This document shows positions 25,769 through 34,388 of a stretch of 64,000 nt of DNA, piece after piece (position 1 is the first letter of the stretch; each line of letters starts with the position of its first letter). Position numbers and translations under genes: made by a program. The notes under the pieces were generated by a model. It did no database searches. It saw nothing but the letters and a program-made list of their open reading frames with translations, and was not told the DNA's origin. This DNA is from Burkholderiales bacterium (lineage in GTDB: Bacteria > Pseudomonadota > Gammaproteobacteria > Burkholderiales > SG8-41): the NCBI GenBank assembly GCA_036262035.1, contig DATAJS010000018.1, positions 331,482 to 395,481 on the forward strand, read 5' to 3'.

Positions 25769-27522
25769 AAGCTCAACTCGCCGAGCTCGTGCGGCCGAGC
25801 CGCCGCACGCTCATCGCGATCGCGACGCTCGTGCTCGCCGGCGCGGCCTTCGAGCTGCTGCCGCCGGTGCTCATGCGCTGGATCGTCGACGATCACCTCG
25901 CGGCCGGGCGCAGCGAAGGCCTGCTCGCGCTCGCGCTGCTCTATCTCGCCGCGATGGCGCTGGGACAGGCGCTGGCGTTCGTCTACGGCTATCTCGCGGC
26001 AGCGGTCGCACAGGGCCTACTGAGCCGGCTGCGGGTGCGCCTCTTCGACCATCTCCAGCGCCTGCCCGCGCGCTACTTCGACCATACGCCGCTCGGCGAC
26101 GTGATCAGCCGCTGCACCGCGGACGTCGATACGCTGGACACCGTGTTCACGAGCGGCATCGCCGCGCTCGTCGCGAACCTGTTCCGTCTCGTCGCGATCG
26201 CCGTGGCGATGATCGTCCTCTCGCCGCTGCTGTCGCTGGCCGCCGCGGTGTCGTTGCCGCCGCTCGTCGCGATCACGCGTTACTTCCAGGTTCGCATACG
26301 CGACGCGGAGCGCGCCGCGCGCAAGGCGGTCGGCGAGATGAACGCTCATCTCCAGGAGACGCTGTCCGGCGTGGAGGCGATCCAGGCGTTCGGGCGGGAG
26401 GCGAGCTTCGTCGCACGTTTTAGGCAGGTGCTCGAGCGCGCGCTCGAGGCATCGAACCGCTCCACCATCTACGGCTCGCTGTATCCGCCGCTGACGGCGT
26501 TGATGACCTATAGCGCGATCGCGTTCCTGCTCTGGATCGGCACGCGCGAGCCCGCGGGCGCGTTCGGCGTGACCATCGGCACGCTCGCCGCGTTCGCGCT
26601 ATTGCTCCAGCGTTTTTTCCAGCCCGTCACCGCGCTCGGCGACGAATGGCAGACGGTGCAGAGCGCGCTGTCGGGCGCGGAGCGCATCTTCGAGGTGCTG
26701 TCGCTCCCGCCGGAGACGCCCGCAGCGGGTTCGCCGCCGCAGCGCAGCTCGGGCATCGTTTGCGAGCGCGTCGTCTTCGGGTACCGGCCGGACGCGCCGG
26801 TGCTGCACGGAGTGACGCTGCGGGTGGCCGCCGGCGAGCACGTCGCGCTGGTCGGACGCACCGGCGCCGGCAAGAGCAGCCTCGTGCATCTGCTCGCCGG
26901 GCTGTACGAGCCGTCGCAAGGCTCGGTGCTCGTCGCCGGACGCGACCCGCGCGCGCTCGCCGACGAAGACAGGCCGCGCGTGTTCGGCATCGTGCCGCAG
27001 GCGACCCAGATCTTCGGCGGCACGGTGCTCGAGAATCTCACGCTCGGCGACGCGCGCGTTCCGCAATCGGCCGTTCACGAGGCGGCACGCATCACCGGGG
27101 CGCACGCGTTCATCGCCGCGCTGCCCGACGGCTATCAGACCGTGCTGCGCGGCGCCGGCGGGGGGCCGGGCGTCCAGCTCTCGGCCGGCCAGCAGCAACT
27201 GCTGACGCTCACGCGTGCGCTGGTGCGCCGGCCCTCGGTGCTCCTGTTCGACGAGGCGACGTCGTTCATCGACGGCGCATCCGAGGCGGCGCTGCGCGAT
27301 GCGCTGCGCGCGACCGCGCTCGCGACGGGCACCGCGGTGCTCACCGTGGCCCACCGGCTGGCGACGGCGCGGGAAGCGGACCGGGTCGTGCTCATGGACG
27401 GCGGCCGCATCGTCGAGGAAGGGCCGCCGGTCGAATTGATCGCGCGCGGCGGACGCTTCGCCGCGCTGGTCGAGCTGGAAGCGGCCGGCTGGGATTGGCG
27501 TGCGGAGGCGGCCGCGCGCTAA
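25765..27522 (+). CDS. ABC exporter half-transporter, catalytic subunit (MdlB-like)
   Basis: 585 residues from TTG 25765, overlapping the previous stop (TTGA). Membrane domain with intracellular loop FDHLQRLPARYFDHTPLGDVISR near 90-115 (split for length) as in MdlB/MsbA. Nucleotide-binding domain: Walker A GRTGAGKSSL near 369, Q-loop GIVPQATQIF, signature LSAGQQQLLTLTRAL, Walker B LLFDEATSFID with the catalytic Glu, and H-loop VAHRLATA with His. It therefore has full catalytic residues, complementing its degenerate partner. Followed by MAPEG and GFA genes. Confidence 0.93.
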   Translation: MKAQLAELVRPSRRTLIAIATLVLAGAAFELLPPVLMRWIVDDHLAAGRSEGLLALALLYLAAMALGQALAFVYGYLAAAVAQGLLSRLRVRLFDHLQRLPARYFDHTPLGDVISRCTADVDTLDTVFTSGIAALVANLFRLVAIAVAMIVLSPLLSLAAAVSLPPLVAITRYFQVRIRDAERAARKAVGEMNAHLQETLSGVEAIQAFGREASFVARFRQVLERALEASNRSTIYGSLYPPLTALMTYSAIAFLLWIGTREPAGAFGVTIGTLAAFALLLQRFFQPVTALGDEWQTVQSALSGAERIFEVLSLPPETPAAGSPPQRSSGIVCERVVFGYRPDAPVLHGVTLRVAAGEHVALVGRTGAGKSSLVHLLAGLYEPSQGSVLVAGRDPRALADEDRPRVFGIVPQATQIFGGTVLENLTLGDARVPQSAVHEAARITGAHAFIAALPDGYQTVLRGAGGGPGVQLSAGQQQLLTLTRALVRRPSVLLFDEATSFIDGASEAALRDALRATALATGTAVLTVAHRLATAREADRVVLMDGGRIVEEGPPVELIARGGRFAALVELEAAGWDWRAEAAAR

Positions 27523-27536
27523 CATGGGTCGGGGAT

Positions 27537-28061
27537 ATGAAGCCGGAACAGAAAATCGTCGCGAAAGGCGCCGCGAGCGGGATCGCGGTGATGGCGCTCG
27601 GCGTCTGGGGGCTCACCAGGCTCCTGCCGGCGCCGCCGATCGACGACGTGACGGCCGAGCGCATCGCCTACGCCCTGCAGGCGAACGTGGTGGCGCTGCT
27701 GCCGCTCTTCGTCATGATCGTCACCATCGGCAACTCGCGTTTCCTGAGCGACGCGATCGACCCCACGCGCCACGCCGAGAGCCCCTCGATGGAGATCGAC
27801 GGGCGCGTCACCGAGAACACGCTGCAGCAGACGCTGGTGTTCACCGTCGCGTCGCTCGCGCTGAGCGCGGTCGCGCCTCTCGACGCTCTGCAAGCGGTGT
27901 GGGCGTGCACGATCGTGTTCGTGGCCGCGCGCGCCGCGTTCTGGATCGGCTATCGCATCCAGCCGCTCTATCGCGCGCCCGGGTTTGCGGCGACGGCTTA
28001 TCTCAACGGGGGAATGATCGCGTACGTCCTCTATCAGCTCTTAACGGGAGCGCCGTCATGA
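27537..28061 (+). CDS. MAPEG-family membrane protein
   Basis: 174 residues from ATG 27537 after a GGGG site. Four hydrophobic segments (about 13-30, 48-70, 100-122, 145-165). MAPEG marks are RVTENTLQQTLVFTVASL near 90, with the conserved E-N-x-x-Q pattern, and ARAAFWIGYRIQPLYRAPG near 128. MAPEG proteins conjugate or reduce with glutathione in membranes. The next gene, a GFA family protein, also handles glutathione adducts, and overlaps it by 4 bp, so the pair probably deals with reactive carbonyls or xenobiotics exported by the ABC system. Confidence 0.9.
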   Translation: MKPEQKIVAKGAASGIAVMALGVWGLTRLLPAPPIDDVTAERIAYALQANVVALLPLFVMIVTIGNSRFLSDAIDPTRHAESPSMEIDGRVTENTLQQTLVFTVASLALSAVAPLDALQAVWACTIVFVAARAAFWIGYRIQPLYRAPGFAATAYLNGGMIAYVLYQLLTGAPS

Positions 28062-28453
28062 AAGTTCGAGGTTCCTGCCATTGCGGCCGCATCGGCTACG
28101 AAGCCGAGGTCGACCCCGCGAGCACCAACGTGTGCAACTGCACCGACTGCCAGATGCTGACCGGGTCGGCGTTTCGCGTGTCGGTGCATGCGCCCGCGGC
28201 GTCGTTTCGACTGTCGGGTCAGCCCCGGGTCTACGTGAAGACCGCGGACAGCGGCACCCGGCGCAGGCACGCGTTCTGCGCCGAGTGCGGGACGCCGGTG
28301 TACTCGTGCGCCGACAGCGACGAGCCGGCCGCTTATTCGCTGCGCGTCGGCTGCCTCGACCGCCGCGCGGAGCTTCGGCCTGCGAAGCGCAACTGGTGCC
28401 GCTCCGCGCTGCCGTGGTCGCAGGACATCAGCGCCGTCCCCGCTTTCGACTAA
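28058..28453 (+). CDS. GFA-family zinc protein (glutathione-dependent aldehyde-activating)
   Basis: 131 residues. The zinc sites of the GFA/CENP-V fold are present: GSCHCG near 5-10, CNCTDCQMLTGSAF near 27, and FCAECGTPVYS near 71. The ATG overlaps the MAPEG stop (ATGA), so co-translation is expected. GFA members bind glutathione adducts of formaldehyde or other aldehydes; activity in this subfamily is largely unproven. It is the last gene of the chrA-ABC-MAPEG-GFA run. Confidence 0.9.
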   Translation: MKVRGSCHCGRIGYEAEVDPASTNVCNCTDCQMLTGSAFRVSVHAPAASFRLSGQPRVYVKTADSGTRRRHAFCAECGTPVYSCADSDEPAAYSLRVGCLDRRAELRPAKRNWCRSALPWSQDISAVPAFD

Positions 28454-28456
28454 GCC

Positions 28457-28498
28457 CGTTCGCCCTGAGGGAAGCGAAGCGAAATCGAAGGGCGAACG
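28457..28498. repeat. Inverted repeat CGTTCGCCCT...AGGGCGAACG
   Basis: Ten-base perfect arms separated by 22 bp, just after the GFA stop codon. It belongs to a kind of dispersed palindrome common in betaproteobacteria and probably forms the 3' hairpin of the chrA-ABC transcript. No U-tract. Confidence 0.65.
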
Positions 28499-28510
28499 CG
28501 CACCCAAGCC

Positions 28511-28560
28511 CGTCATTCCCGACCCGCGGTAGCGGAAGTGATCGGGAATCCATTTTGACT
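28511..28560. repeat. REP element (CGTCATTCCCGA...TCGGGAATCCATTTTGAC type)
   Basis: Member of the family seen at 2834, 8136, 9295 and 49122. Here the arms TCATTCCCGA and TCGGGAAT flank an internal CCGCGGTAGCGG segment. A further partial copy (CGCGGGAATGACG) follows at 28609-28621, at the convergent gene end. Confidence 0.75.
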
Positions 28561-28626
28561 TTCCTGGCGACGACCGACGCTGAATGCGCGCTGGTTAAAG
28601 GACGCCTTCGCGGGAATGACGATCGG

Positions 28627-30003
28627 TTACAACCCCGCCATCGGCGCGAGGAAGGTCCACGCGAGACCAGCCACCCCGCACGCCAGGATCACCGGGATGA
28701 TGCCGACCTTGAATCGCCACAGCGCGGCGAACGCGGCGAGGCCGATGATCGCGGTGGGCCATTCGAACGCGGCGCCGAAGCCTTCCGGCCACAGCACGTG
28801 GTAGGCGAAGAACACCGCGAGGTTGAGGATGACGCCGACGACCGCCGCGGTGATCGCGGTCAACGGCGCGGTGAACCTGAGCTGACCGTGGGTCGTCTCG
28901 ACGAGCGGCCCGCCGAGCAGGATGAAGACGAAGCTCGGCAGGAAGGTGAAGTACGTCGCGACCGTCGCGCCCATCGCGCCGGCGAGGAAGAGCGCATCCG
29001 GCCCGAACACCTCCTTCAGCCATGCGCCCACGAAGCCGACGAAGGCGACGACCATGATGAGCGGTCCGGGCGTAGTCTCGCCGAGCGCGAGCCCGTCGAT
29101 CATCTGCACCGCGTCGAGCCACCGGTAATCCTCGACCGCCGCCTGATAGACGTAAGGCAGCACCGCGTACGCGCCGCCGAAGGTGAGCATCGCCGCCTTG
29201 CTGAAGAACCAGCCCATCCGGGTGAGGGTCGCATCCCAGCCGTATGCGGCGAACAGCGCGCCGATCGCGGCGCCCCACAGCACGAGCGCCACCGCGACCA
29301 CTTTCGCGAACCGGGCCCACGAGAACAGCGCATGCTTCGGCGTCGGCGTGTCGTCGTCGACGATCGCCGCGCCGAAGCTCTTTTCACCCGAGCCGTGACC
29401 GCCCCCGGTCTGGAATTTCGCGGGCGCGAAGCGTCCGCCGACGTAGCCGATCACCCCCGCGCCGACGACGATCAGGGGGAACGGCAGGCGCAGCGCGAAG
29501 ATGCCGATGAACGCCGCCGCCGCGATCGCCCACAGCACCGCGTTGGTCAGCGCGCGCGAGCCGATGCGATAGGCGGCGAACACCACGACCGCGGTCACCG
29601 CGGGCTTGATGCCGTAGAGGATGCCCGCGACCGTCGGCACATTGCCGTAGGCCATGTAGATCCACGACAGGGCGATGAGGATGAAGAGCGACGGCAGCAC
29701 GAACAGCCCGCCCGCCACGATGCCGCCCCAGGTGCGGTGCATCAGCCAGCCGATGTAGGTGGCGAGCTGCTGCGCTTCGGGACCGGGCAGCACCATGCAG
29801 TAGTTGAGCGCGTGCAGGAAGCGCCGCTCCGAGATCCAGCGCCGCCGCTCGACCAGCTCCTGGTGCATGACCGCGATCTGCCCCGCAGGGCCGCCGAAGC
29901 TGATGAAGCCGAGCTTCAGCCAGAACCAGAAAGCTTCGGCGAAGGAGATCGACGACGGGCGTTCGGCCGTGGGCGCGACTGCAGGTGCGATGGACTGTGA
30001 CAT
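28627..30003 (-). CDS. chrA: Chromate transporter ChrA (2 of 2)
   Basis: 458 residues with two CHR halves: first block FWLKLGFISFGGPAGQIAVM near 26, with RRWISERRFLHALNYCMVLPGPEAQQLA; second block FFSKAAMLTFGGAYAVLPYV near 268, with DGLALGETTPGPLIMV. About twelve hydrophobic helices. Longer and only distantly similar to the ChrA at 22788, so the two are not recent duplicates. Convergent with the GFA gene. It sits 117 bp after a short regulator gene on the same strand's downstream side; no ChrB is adjacent. Confidence 0.95.
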   Translation of the reverse strand: MSQSIAPAVAPTAERPSSISFAEAFWFWLKLGFISFGGPAGQIAVMHQELVERRRWISERRFLHALNYCMVLPGPEAQQLATYIGWLMHRTWGGIVAGGLFVLPSLFILIALSWIYMAYGNVPTVAGILYGIKPAVTAVVVFAAYRIGSRALTNAVLWAIAAAAFIGIFALRLPFPLIVVGAGVIGYVGGRFAPAKFQTGGGHGSGEKSFGAAIVDDDTPTPKHALFSWARFAKVVAVALVLWGAAIGALFAAYGWDATLTRMGWFFSKAAMLTFGGAYAVLPYVYQAAVEDYRWLDAVQMIDGLALGETTPGPLIMVVAFVGFVGAWLKEVFGPDALFLAGAMGATVATYFTFLPSFVFILLGGPLVETTHGQLRFTAPLTAITAAVVGVILNLAVFFAYHVLWPEGFGAAFEWPTAIIGLAAFAALWRFKVGIIPVILACGVAGLAWTFLAPMAGL

Positions 30004-30120
30004 CGAAGCCGCTCCTTGTGGACGCAGTTGTCCAGAGCGGGCCTTGGATGCGGGGGCATCTTGAAACGGGGAGGCCGCAATCCCCGCGTGCGTGAGGCTA
30101 GCAGCGCCGCGGCGGCGGCG

Positions 30121-30516
30121 TCAATGCGCGGCGATCGCGGCGTGTATCGCGCGCAGCAGCTTGTCGGCGTTGAACGGCTTGACGACGAAGCCGTGCGCGC
30201 CGAGCGAGAGCGCTTCCTTCACGACTTCGGAGGTGGCCTGCCCCGTCACGATGATGACGCGCGTGTCCGGGTGGTCTTCCTTGATCTTGCGCAGCACCGC
30301 GATGCCGTCCATCCCGGGCATGAGCACGTCGAGACAGAGGACCTGGGGTTTGTGGGTGCCGACCATCTCGAGCGCCAGCTGGCCGTTGGCCGCTTCGCCC
30401 ACGAGCTTGAGCGATTTGTCCTGGCGGATGATGCCGCGAACCACCTCCCGGACAACCGCGTTGTCCTCGGCGACGGCGATCGTGAACGGACCCTCTTTTT
30501 GTGGCTTCTCGGACAT
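30121..30516 (-). CDS. CheY-like single-domain response regulator
   Basis: 131 residues from ATG 30514-30516; the frame opens earlier (30546) but this start removes a non-conserved lead. One receiver domain: AEDNAVVREVVRG with acidic pair near 17, phospho-acceptor VLCLDVLMPGMDG (Asp near 66), Thr in VIIVTGQAT and Lys in VVKPFNADKL. No output domain. First in a long run of two-component genes; it is separated by 46 bp from the hybrid kinase upstream of it on this strand. Confidence 0.9.
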   Translation of the reverse strand: MSEKPQKEGPFTIAVAEDNAVVREVVRGIIRQDKSLKLVGEAANGQLALEMVGTHKPQVLCLDVLMPGMDGIAVLRKIKEDHPDTRVIIVTGQATSEVVKEALSLGAHGFVVKPFNADKLLRAIHAAIAAH

Positions 30517-30562
30517 GGCGAAGAATGATACTCCAGGCGCGCCCACGGTTACGACGCTCGCA

Positions 30563-33250
30563 TTACGCGGGCTGCACGACGCGCTCGAGCTCGGACATGA
30601 GCACGTCGATGCGCACCGGCTTGGTGACGAAGCCGTCCATGCCCGAAGCGAAGCACATGTCCCGGTCCCGATCCAGCGCGTGAGCTGTCACCGCGATGAT
30701 CGGCACCCGCGCGCCGGTGCTCTCCGCGGCGCGGATCGCCCTGCACGCGTCGATGCCGCCCATGACGGGCATCTGCAGGTCCATGAGGATGGCGTCGAAG
30801 CGCTGGCGCTGCGCCGCCTCGAGCGCCTCGCGGCCGTTGTTCGCGACCTGCACCGTGTGACCGCGCGTGGTGAGGAGCTTGAGCGCGAGCCTCTGGTTGA
30901 CCACGTTGTCCTCCGCGAGCAGCAGGTTGAGCGCACGCGCACCGGCGGGCTCGGGCTGCGCGCGCGGCGTTTCCGCCGGCGCCTGCTCGGGCTCCGCGCC
31001 GCGCTCCACGCGCACCGTGAAATGGAACGTGCTGCCCCGCCCCGGCTCGCTCTCGATGGCGATGTGCCCGCCCATCTCGGACACGATGCGCGAGGAGATG
31101 GTCAGCCCGAGGCCGGCGCCGCCGTACTCGCGGGTCGTCGACGCGTCCGCCTGCGCGAAGGCGTCGAAGATCATCCGCTGCTTCTCTTTCGGCACGCCGA
31201 CGCCGGTGTCGCGCACCGCGAAGTGCACCCAGGCGCTCGTATCGTCGGCCGCGATGAGGTCGACCGCCACCTCGATCTCGCCGCGGTGCGTGAACTTGAC
31301 CGCATTGCCGAGCAGGTTCACGAGCACCTGGCGGCAGCGCGACGCATCGCCGCGCAGCCGATCGGGCACCTCGTCGGCGATGCGCATTTCGAGCGCGAGG
31401 CCTTTCTCTTTCGCGCGCGCCGCCATGAGCTTCATCGTCTCGCCCACACACTCGCGCAGCGAGAAGTCGAGCTTCTCCAGCGTCAGCCGGCCGGCTTCGA
31501 TCTTCGAGAAATCGAGCACCTCGTCGATGATCCGCAGCAGCGCCTCGGACGATCCGCGGACGGTCTCGACGTACCCGCGCTGCTCGGCGCTGAGCTCGGT
31601 GTCCAGCACCAGCCCGGTCATGCCGATGATCGCGTTCATCGGCGTGCGGATCTCGTGGCTCATGTTCGCGAGGAACTCGCTCTTGGCGTGGTTCGCCGCC
31701 TCCGCCGCGTTCTTCGCGAGCTTGAGCTCGGCCTCCTGGCGATTCATCGCGTGCTCGCGCTGCTTGCGGCTCTCGATGTCGGCGTTGGTCCCGCTCATGC
31801 GCAGCGCCCGGCCCTGCTCGTCGCGCGCGACGACCTTGCCGTGGCTTTCGATCCACTTGTACGTCCCGTCGGCGACGAGGATGCGCTGCTCGATGTGATA
31901 GATCGACGCGATGCCCTTGACCGCGTTGCGCAGGCCCCGGTCGACCTTCGCGAGGTCGTCGGGATGCGTGAGCTTGCTCAAGGCGTCCAGCGTCGTCATC
32001 GTCGGCGCCGCCGGCTGGCCCAGCATCTCGGCCCAGCGCTCGGACAGGAAGATCGTCCCGGACGCGATGTCCCAGTCCCACATCGCGAGGCCCGAGCCGT
32101 CGAGCGCGAGCGTCAGGCGCTCCTCGAGCTTCTTCGCTTCGGCCTCCGACGCGCGCAGGTCGCGCGTCATGCGCTCGGCGATGTCGAGCGCGCGGATGCG
32201 CGAGCGGCCGAGGGCGCGCACGAGCGCGCACAGCAGGGCGGTGAACACGAGACCGACCGCGAAGCCGATGAGCGGCAGCGCGATGTATTCGAACGTCAGG
32301 CGCTCGCGCGGCGCGGTGATGCGGGCGAGCCAGCGGCGGCCGCCGACGGTCAGCTCGTACTCGCCGACGTGCTGCCCGCCGAAGAACGACAGGCCCGCGC
32401 GATCGGCGGTGGTCGAGTCGAACACGGGCACGGGCGGCGCGGACACGGTCGCGGCGCGATCGCGGAATCCCGCGTCCTGGAGACGGAAGGTGAGCCGCGC
32501 GAGCTCGGGCGCGCTCATCGCGGTCTTCATCAGGATGTCTACGCTGAACGTCGCGCCCACCACGCCGAGGGCGGCTTCGCGACGCGCCTCGGGAGTGTCC
32601 AGGACGGTGCCGGGCCGGTACACCGCAAAGCGCAGCGACACGCTGGGGCCGACGCTGTCGCCGGTCAGAGGCCCCGACGCGGTCGGCTGGCCGGTGAGCA
32701 CCGCGCGCCTCACCTGCTCCCGGCGCAGCTCGTCGTTGACGGGATTGGGACTCGTCGAGACGCCGTTCCTCAGCACTTCCAGATAATCGATCGTGAGATA
32801 GTCCGGCTCGGCGCCCTCGATGTCGACCTCGATCACGCGCGGCGACGGTACGCCGGCGACCGCTTGCGGGAGCCCGCGCTCGTGCTGCAGGTAGCGGCCG
32901 AAGGAGAGCGACTGCACGCCGGGATAGCGCCCGACGACGCGCAGCGACTGCACGTAGGCATGGAAGCTCTCGCGCGTGGTCTCGCCCGAAGCGTCGAAGA
33001 GCGCGGCGAGACCGCGCAGCATCTCCTCGTAACTGCGGATGCGAAGCTCGATCGCGTGCGAAGCGCTCTGGGCGTCGCTTTCGAAGCGCCGCTCGTCGTC
33101 GACCTCGTTGCGCTGGATCGCCCAGTACGCGAGGAACGCCGAGAACGCGAGGCCGATGACGAACGCCGCGGCCTCCAGCACCGCGAGCGTACCTGTCTTG
33201 CGCAGGCGGTTCGGGGGCGGGGCTTCCGCAGGTGCGGCTGCGGTTTTCAC
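30563..33250 (-). CDS. CHASE-PAS hybrid sensor histidine kinase
   Basis: 895 residues from GTG 33248-33250, 4 bp after the HD-GYP gene stop; the frame opens 50 residues earlier inside that gene and is not used. Order: membrane helix (about 22-42), periplasmic CHASE domain ([13 protein letters not shown] near 110), second helix (about 318-338), PAS/PAC ([21 protein letters not shown] near 385), HisKA with phospho-His in [14 protein letters not shown], HATPase (N box [14 protein letters not shown] boxes DTGVGVP and GAGLGLTIS), and a C-terminal receiver ([23 protein letters not shown] with phospho-Asp, VTKPVRI). It is a hybrid kinase likely to pass phosphate on to the CheY-like or HD-GYP neighbours. 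Confidence 0.93.
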   Translation of the reverse strand: MKTAAAPAEAPPPNRLRKTGTLAVLEAAAFVIGLAFSAFLAYWAIQRNEVDDERRFESDAQSASHAIELRIRSYEEMLRGLAALFDASGETTRESFHAYVQSLRVVGRYPGVQSLSFGRYLQHERGLPQAVAGVPSPRVIEVDIEGAEPDYLTIDYLEVLRNGVSTSPNPVNDELRREQVRRAVLTGQPTASGPLTGDSVGPSVSLRFAVYRPGTVLDTPEARREAALGVVGATFSVDILMKTAMSAPELARLTFRLQDAGFRDRAATVSAPPVPVFDSTTADRAGLSFFGGQHVGEYELTVGGRRWLARITAPRERLTFEYIALPLIGFAVGLVFTALLCALVRALGRSRIRALDIAERMTRDLRASEAEAKKLEERLTLALDGSGLAMWDWDIASGTIFLSERWAEMLGQPAAPTMTTLDALSKLTHPDDLAKVDRGLRNAVKGIASIYHIEQRILVADGTYKWIESHGKVVARDEQGRALRMSGTNADIESRKQREHAMNRQEAELKLAKNAAEAANHAKSEFLANMSHEIRTPMNAIIGMTGLVLDTELSAEQRGYVETVRGSSEALLRIIDEVLDFSKIEAGRLTLEKLDFSLRECVGETMKLMAARAKEKGLALEMRIADEVPDRLRGDASRCRQVLVNLLGNAVKFTHRGEIEVAVDLIAADDTSAWVHFAVRDTGVGVPKEKQRMIFDAFAQADASTTREYGGAGLGLTISSRIVSEMGGHIAIESEPGRGSTFHFTVRVERGAEPEQAPAETPRAQPEPAGARALNLLLAEDNVVNQRLALKLLTTRGHTVQVANNGREALEAAQRQRFDAILMDLQMPVMGGIDACRAIRAAESTGARVPIIAVTAHALDRDRDMCFASGMDGFVTKPVRIDVLMSELERVVQPA

Positions 33251-33254
33251 GGCG

Positions 33255-34334
33255 TCAGGCGATCGCGATTTCGGCCGGAGCCTGCTCGGGCTCGGGCATG
33301 TCGGCGTCGCGATAGCGCGCCTTGATGTCGAGGATCTCGTCGAACACGTCGAAGAACGCATCGACGACGTCCGGGTCGAAATGGCCGCCGCGGCTTTCAC
33401 GGATGAGGCCGGTCGCGCGGTCGAGATCCCAGGCTTTCTTGTACGGACGCTCGCTGGTCAGCGCGTCGAACACGTCGGCGACCGCGACGATACGCCCGAA
33501 GAGCGGGATGTCCTTGCCCTTCTTCGCGTACGGGTAGCCGCTGCCGTCGAACTTCTCGTGGTGCGAGATCGCGATCATCGCGCCCGCCTGCAGGATCGGC
33601 GAAGCGCTGTTCTCGAGGATCTTGCTGCCGATGACGGTGTGCAGCTTCATGATCTCGAACTCTTCCGGGGTGAGCCGGCCGGGCTTGAGCAGGATGTTGT
33701 CGGGCGTGCCGATCTTGCCGATGTCGTGCAGCGGCGAGCTGAGCAGCAGCAGCTCGCACTCGTCGTGCGACAGGCTCATGCGCTTGCCGACGATCGCCGA
33801 GTAGTTCGACATGCGCATGATGTGCTCGTGCGTCTCGGGATCGCGGTGCTCCGCGGCCTTGCCGAGGCACAGCAGCGTCTCGCGCTCGCGCGAGGAGATC
33901 TCCGCGGTCGCTTTCGCCACCTCGTCCGCGAGCAGCAGCGCGCGGCTCGCGAGCTTCTTCTGCGAAGCGCGCAGCGCGAGCATGTTGCGCGCGCGCGCGG
34001 TGAGCTCGATCTGGTCGAACGGCTTGTTGACGAAGTCGTTGATGCCGAGCGTGAGCGCGCGGTGGCGCAGCTCCCGGTCTTCCGCGGCGGTGACCATCAG
34101 GACCGGGGTGTCCGCCTTGCCGGCCAGCCCGCGGAAGCGCACCGCGAACTCGATGCCGTCCATCTCGGGCATCAGGTAGTCGACGATCACGAGGTCCGGA
34201 TCGTTGTCGGTGCACCACGCGAGCGCTGACGCGCCGCTGGTGAAGGTATAGGGCTTGCAATCCGCGAGGCCGCTGACGAGCTTCTTCAGAAGCGCGATCA
34301 TGATCGGCGAGTCGTCGATGATTACGATGTCCAT
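33255..34334 (-). CDS. Response regulator with HD-GYP c-di-GMP phosphodiesterase domain
   Basis: 359 residues. Receiver domain at 1-120 (VIIDDSPIMIALL, VIVDYLMPEMDG with the phospho-Asp, VNKPFDQIEL) then a short helical linker and an HD-GYP domain from about 150 (HEHIMRMSNYSA, HDIGKIGTPD, ISHHEKFDGSGYP, VADVFDALTS). All catalytic His/Asp pairs and the GYP loop are intact, so it should hydrolyse c-di-GMP. It is of the RpfG class and is almost certainly controlled by the adjacent kinase (4 bp away). Confidence 0.95.
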   Translation of the reverse strand: MDIVIIDDSPIMIALLKKLVSGLADCKPYTFTSGASALAWCTDNDPDLVIVDYLMPEMDGIEFAVRFRGLAGKADTPVLMVTAAEDRELRHRALTLGINDFVNKPFDQIELTARARNMLALRASQKKLASRALLLADEVAKATAEISSRERETLLCLGKAAEHRDPETHEHIMRMSNYSAIVGKRMSLSHDECELLLLSSPLHDIGKIGTPDNILLKPGRLTPEEFEIMKLHTVIGSKILENSASPILQAGAMIAISHHEKFDGSGYPYAKKGKDIPLFGRIVAVADVFDALTSERPYKKAWDLDRATGLIRESRGGHFDPDVVDAFFDVFDEILDIKARYRDADMPEPEQAPAEIAIA

Positions 34335-34388
34335 GATGATCCGAGACGCTTGTCGGTATTGCGTTTACGGTCGGCTGGCGGCGGCTTC

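Noticed and set aside
33251..33400. Longer N-terminus for the CHASE kinase
   Set aside because: These 50 codons overlap the HD-GYP gene and are Ser/Arg-rich without similarity; GTG 33248 gives a normal start.
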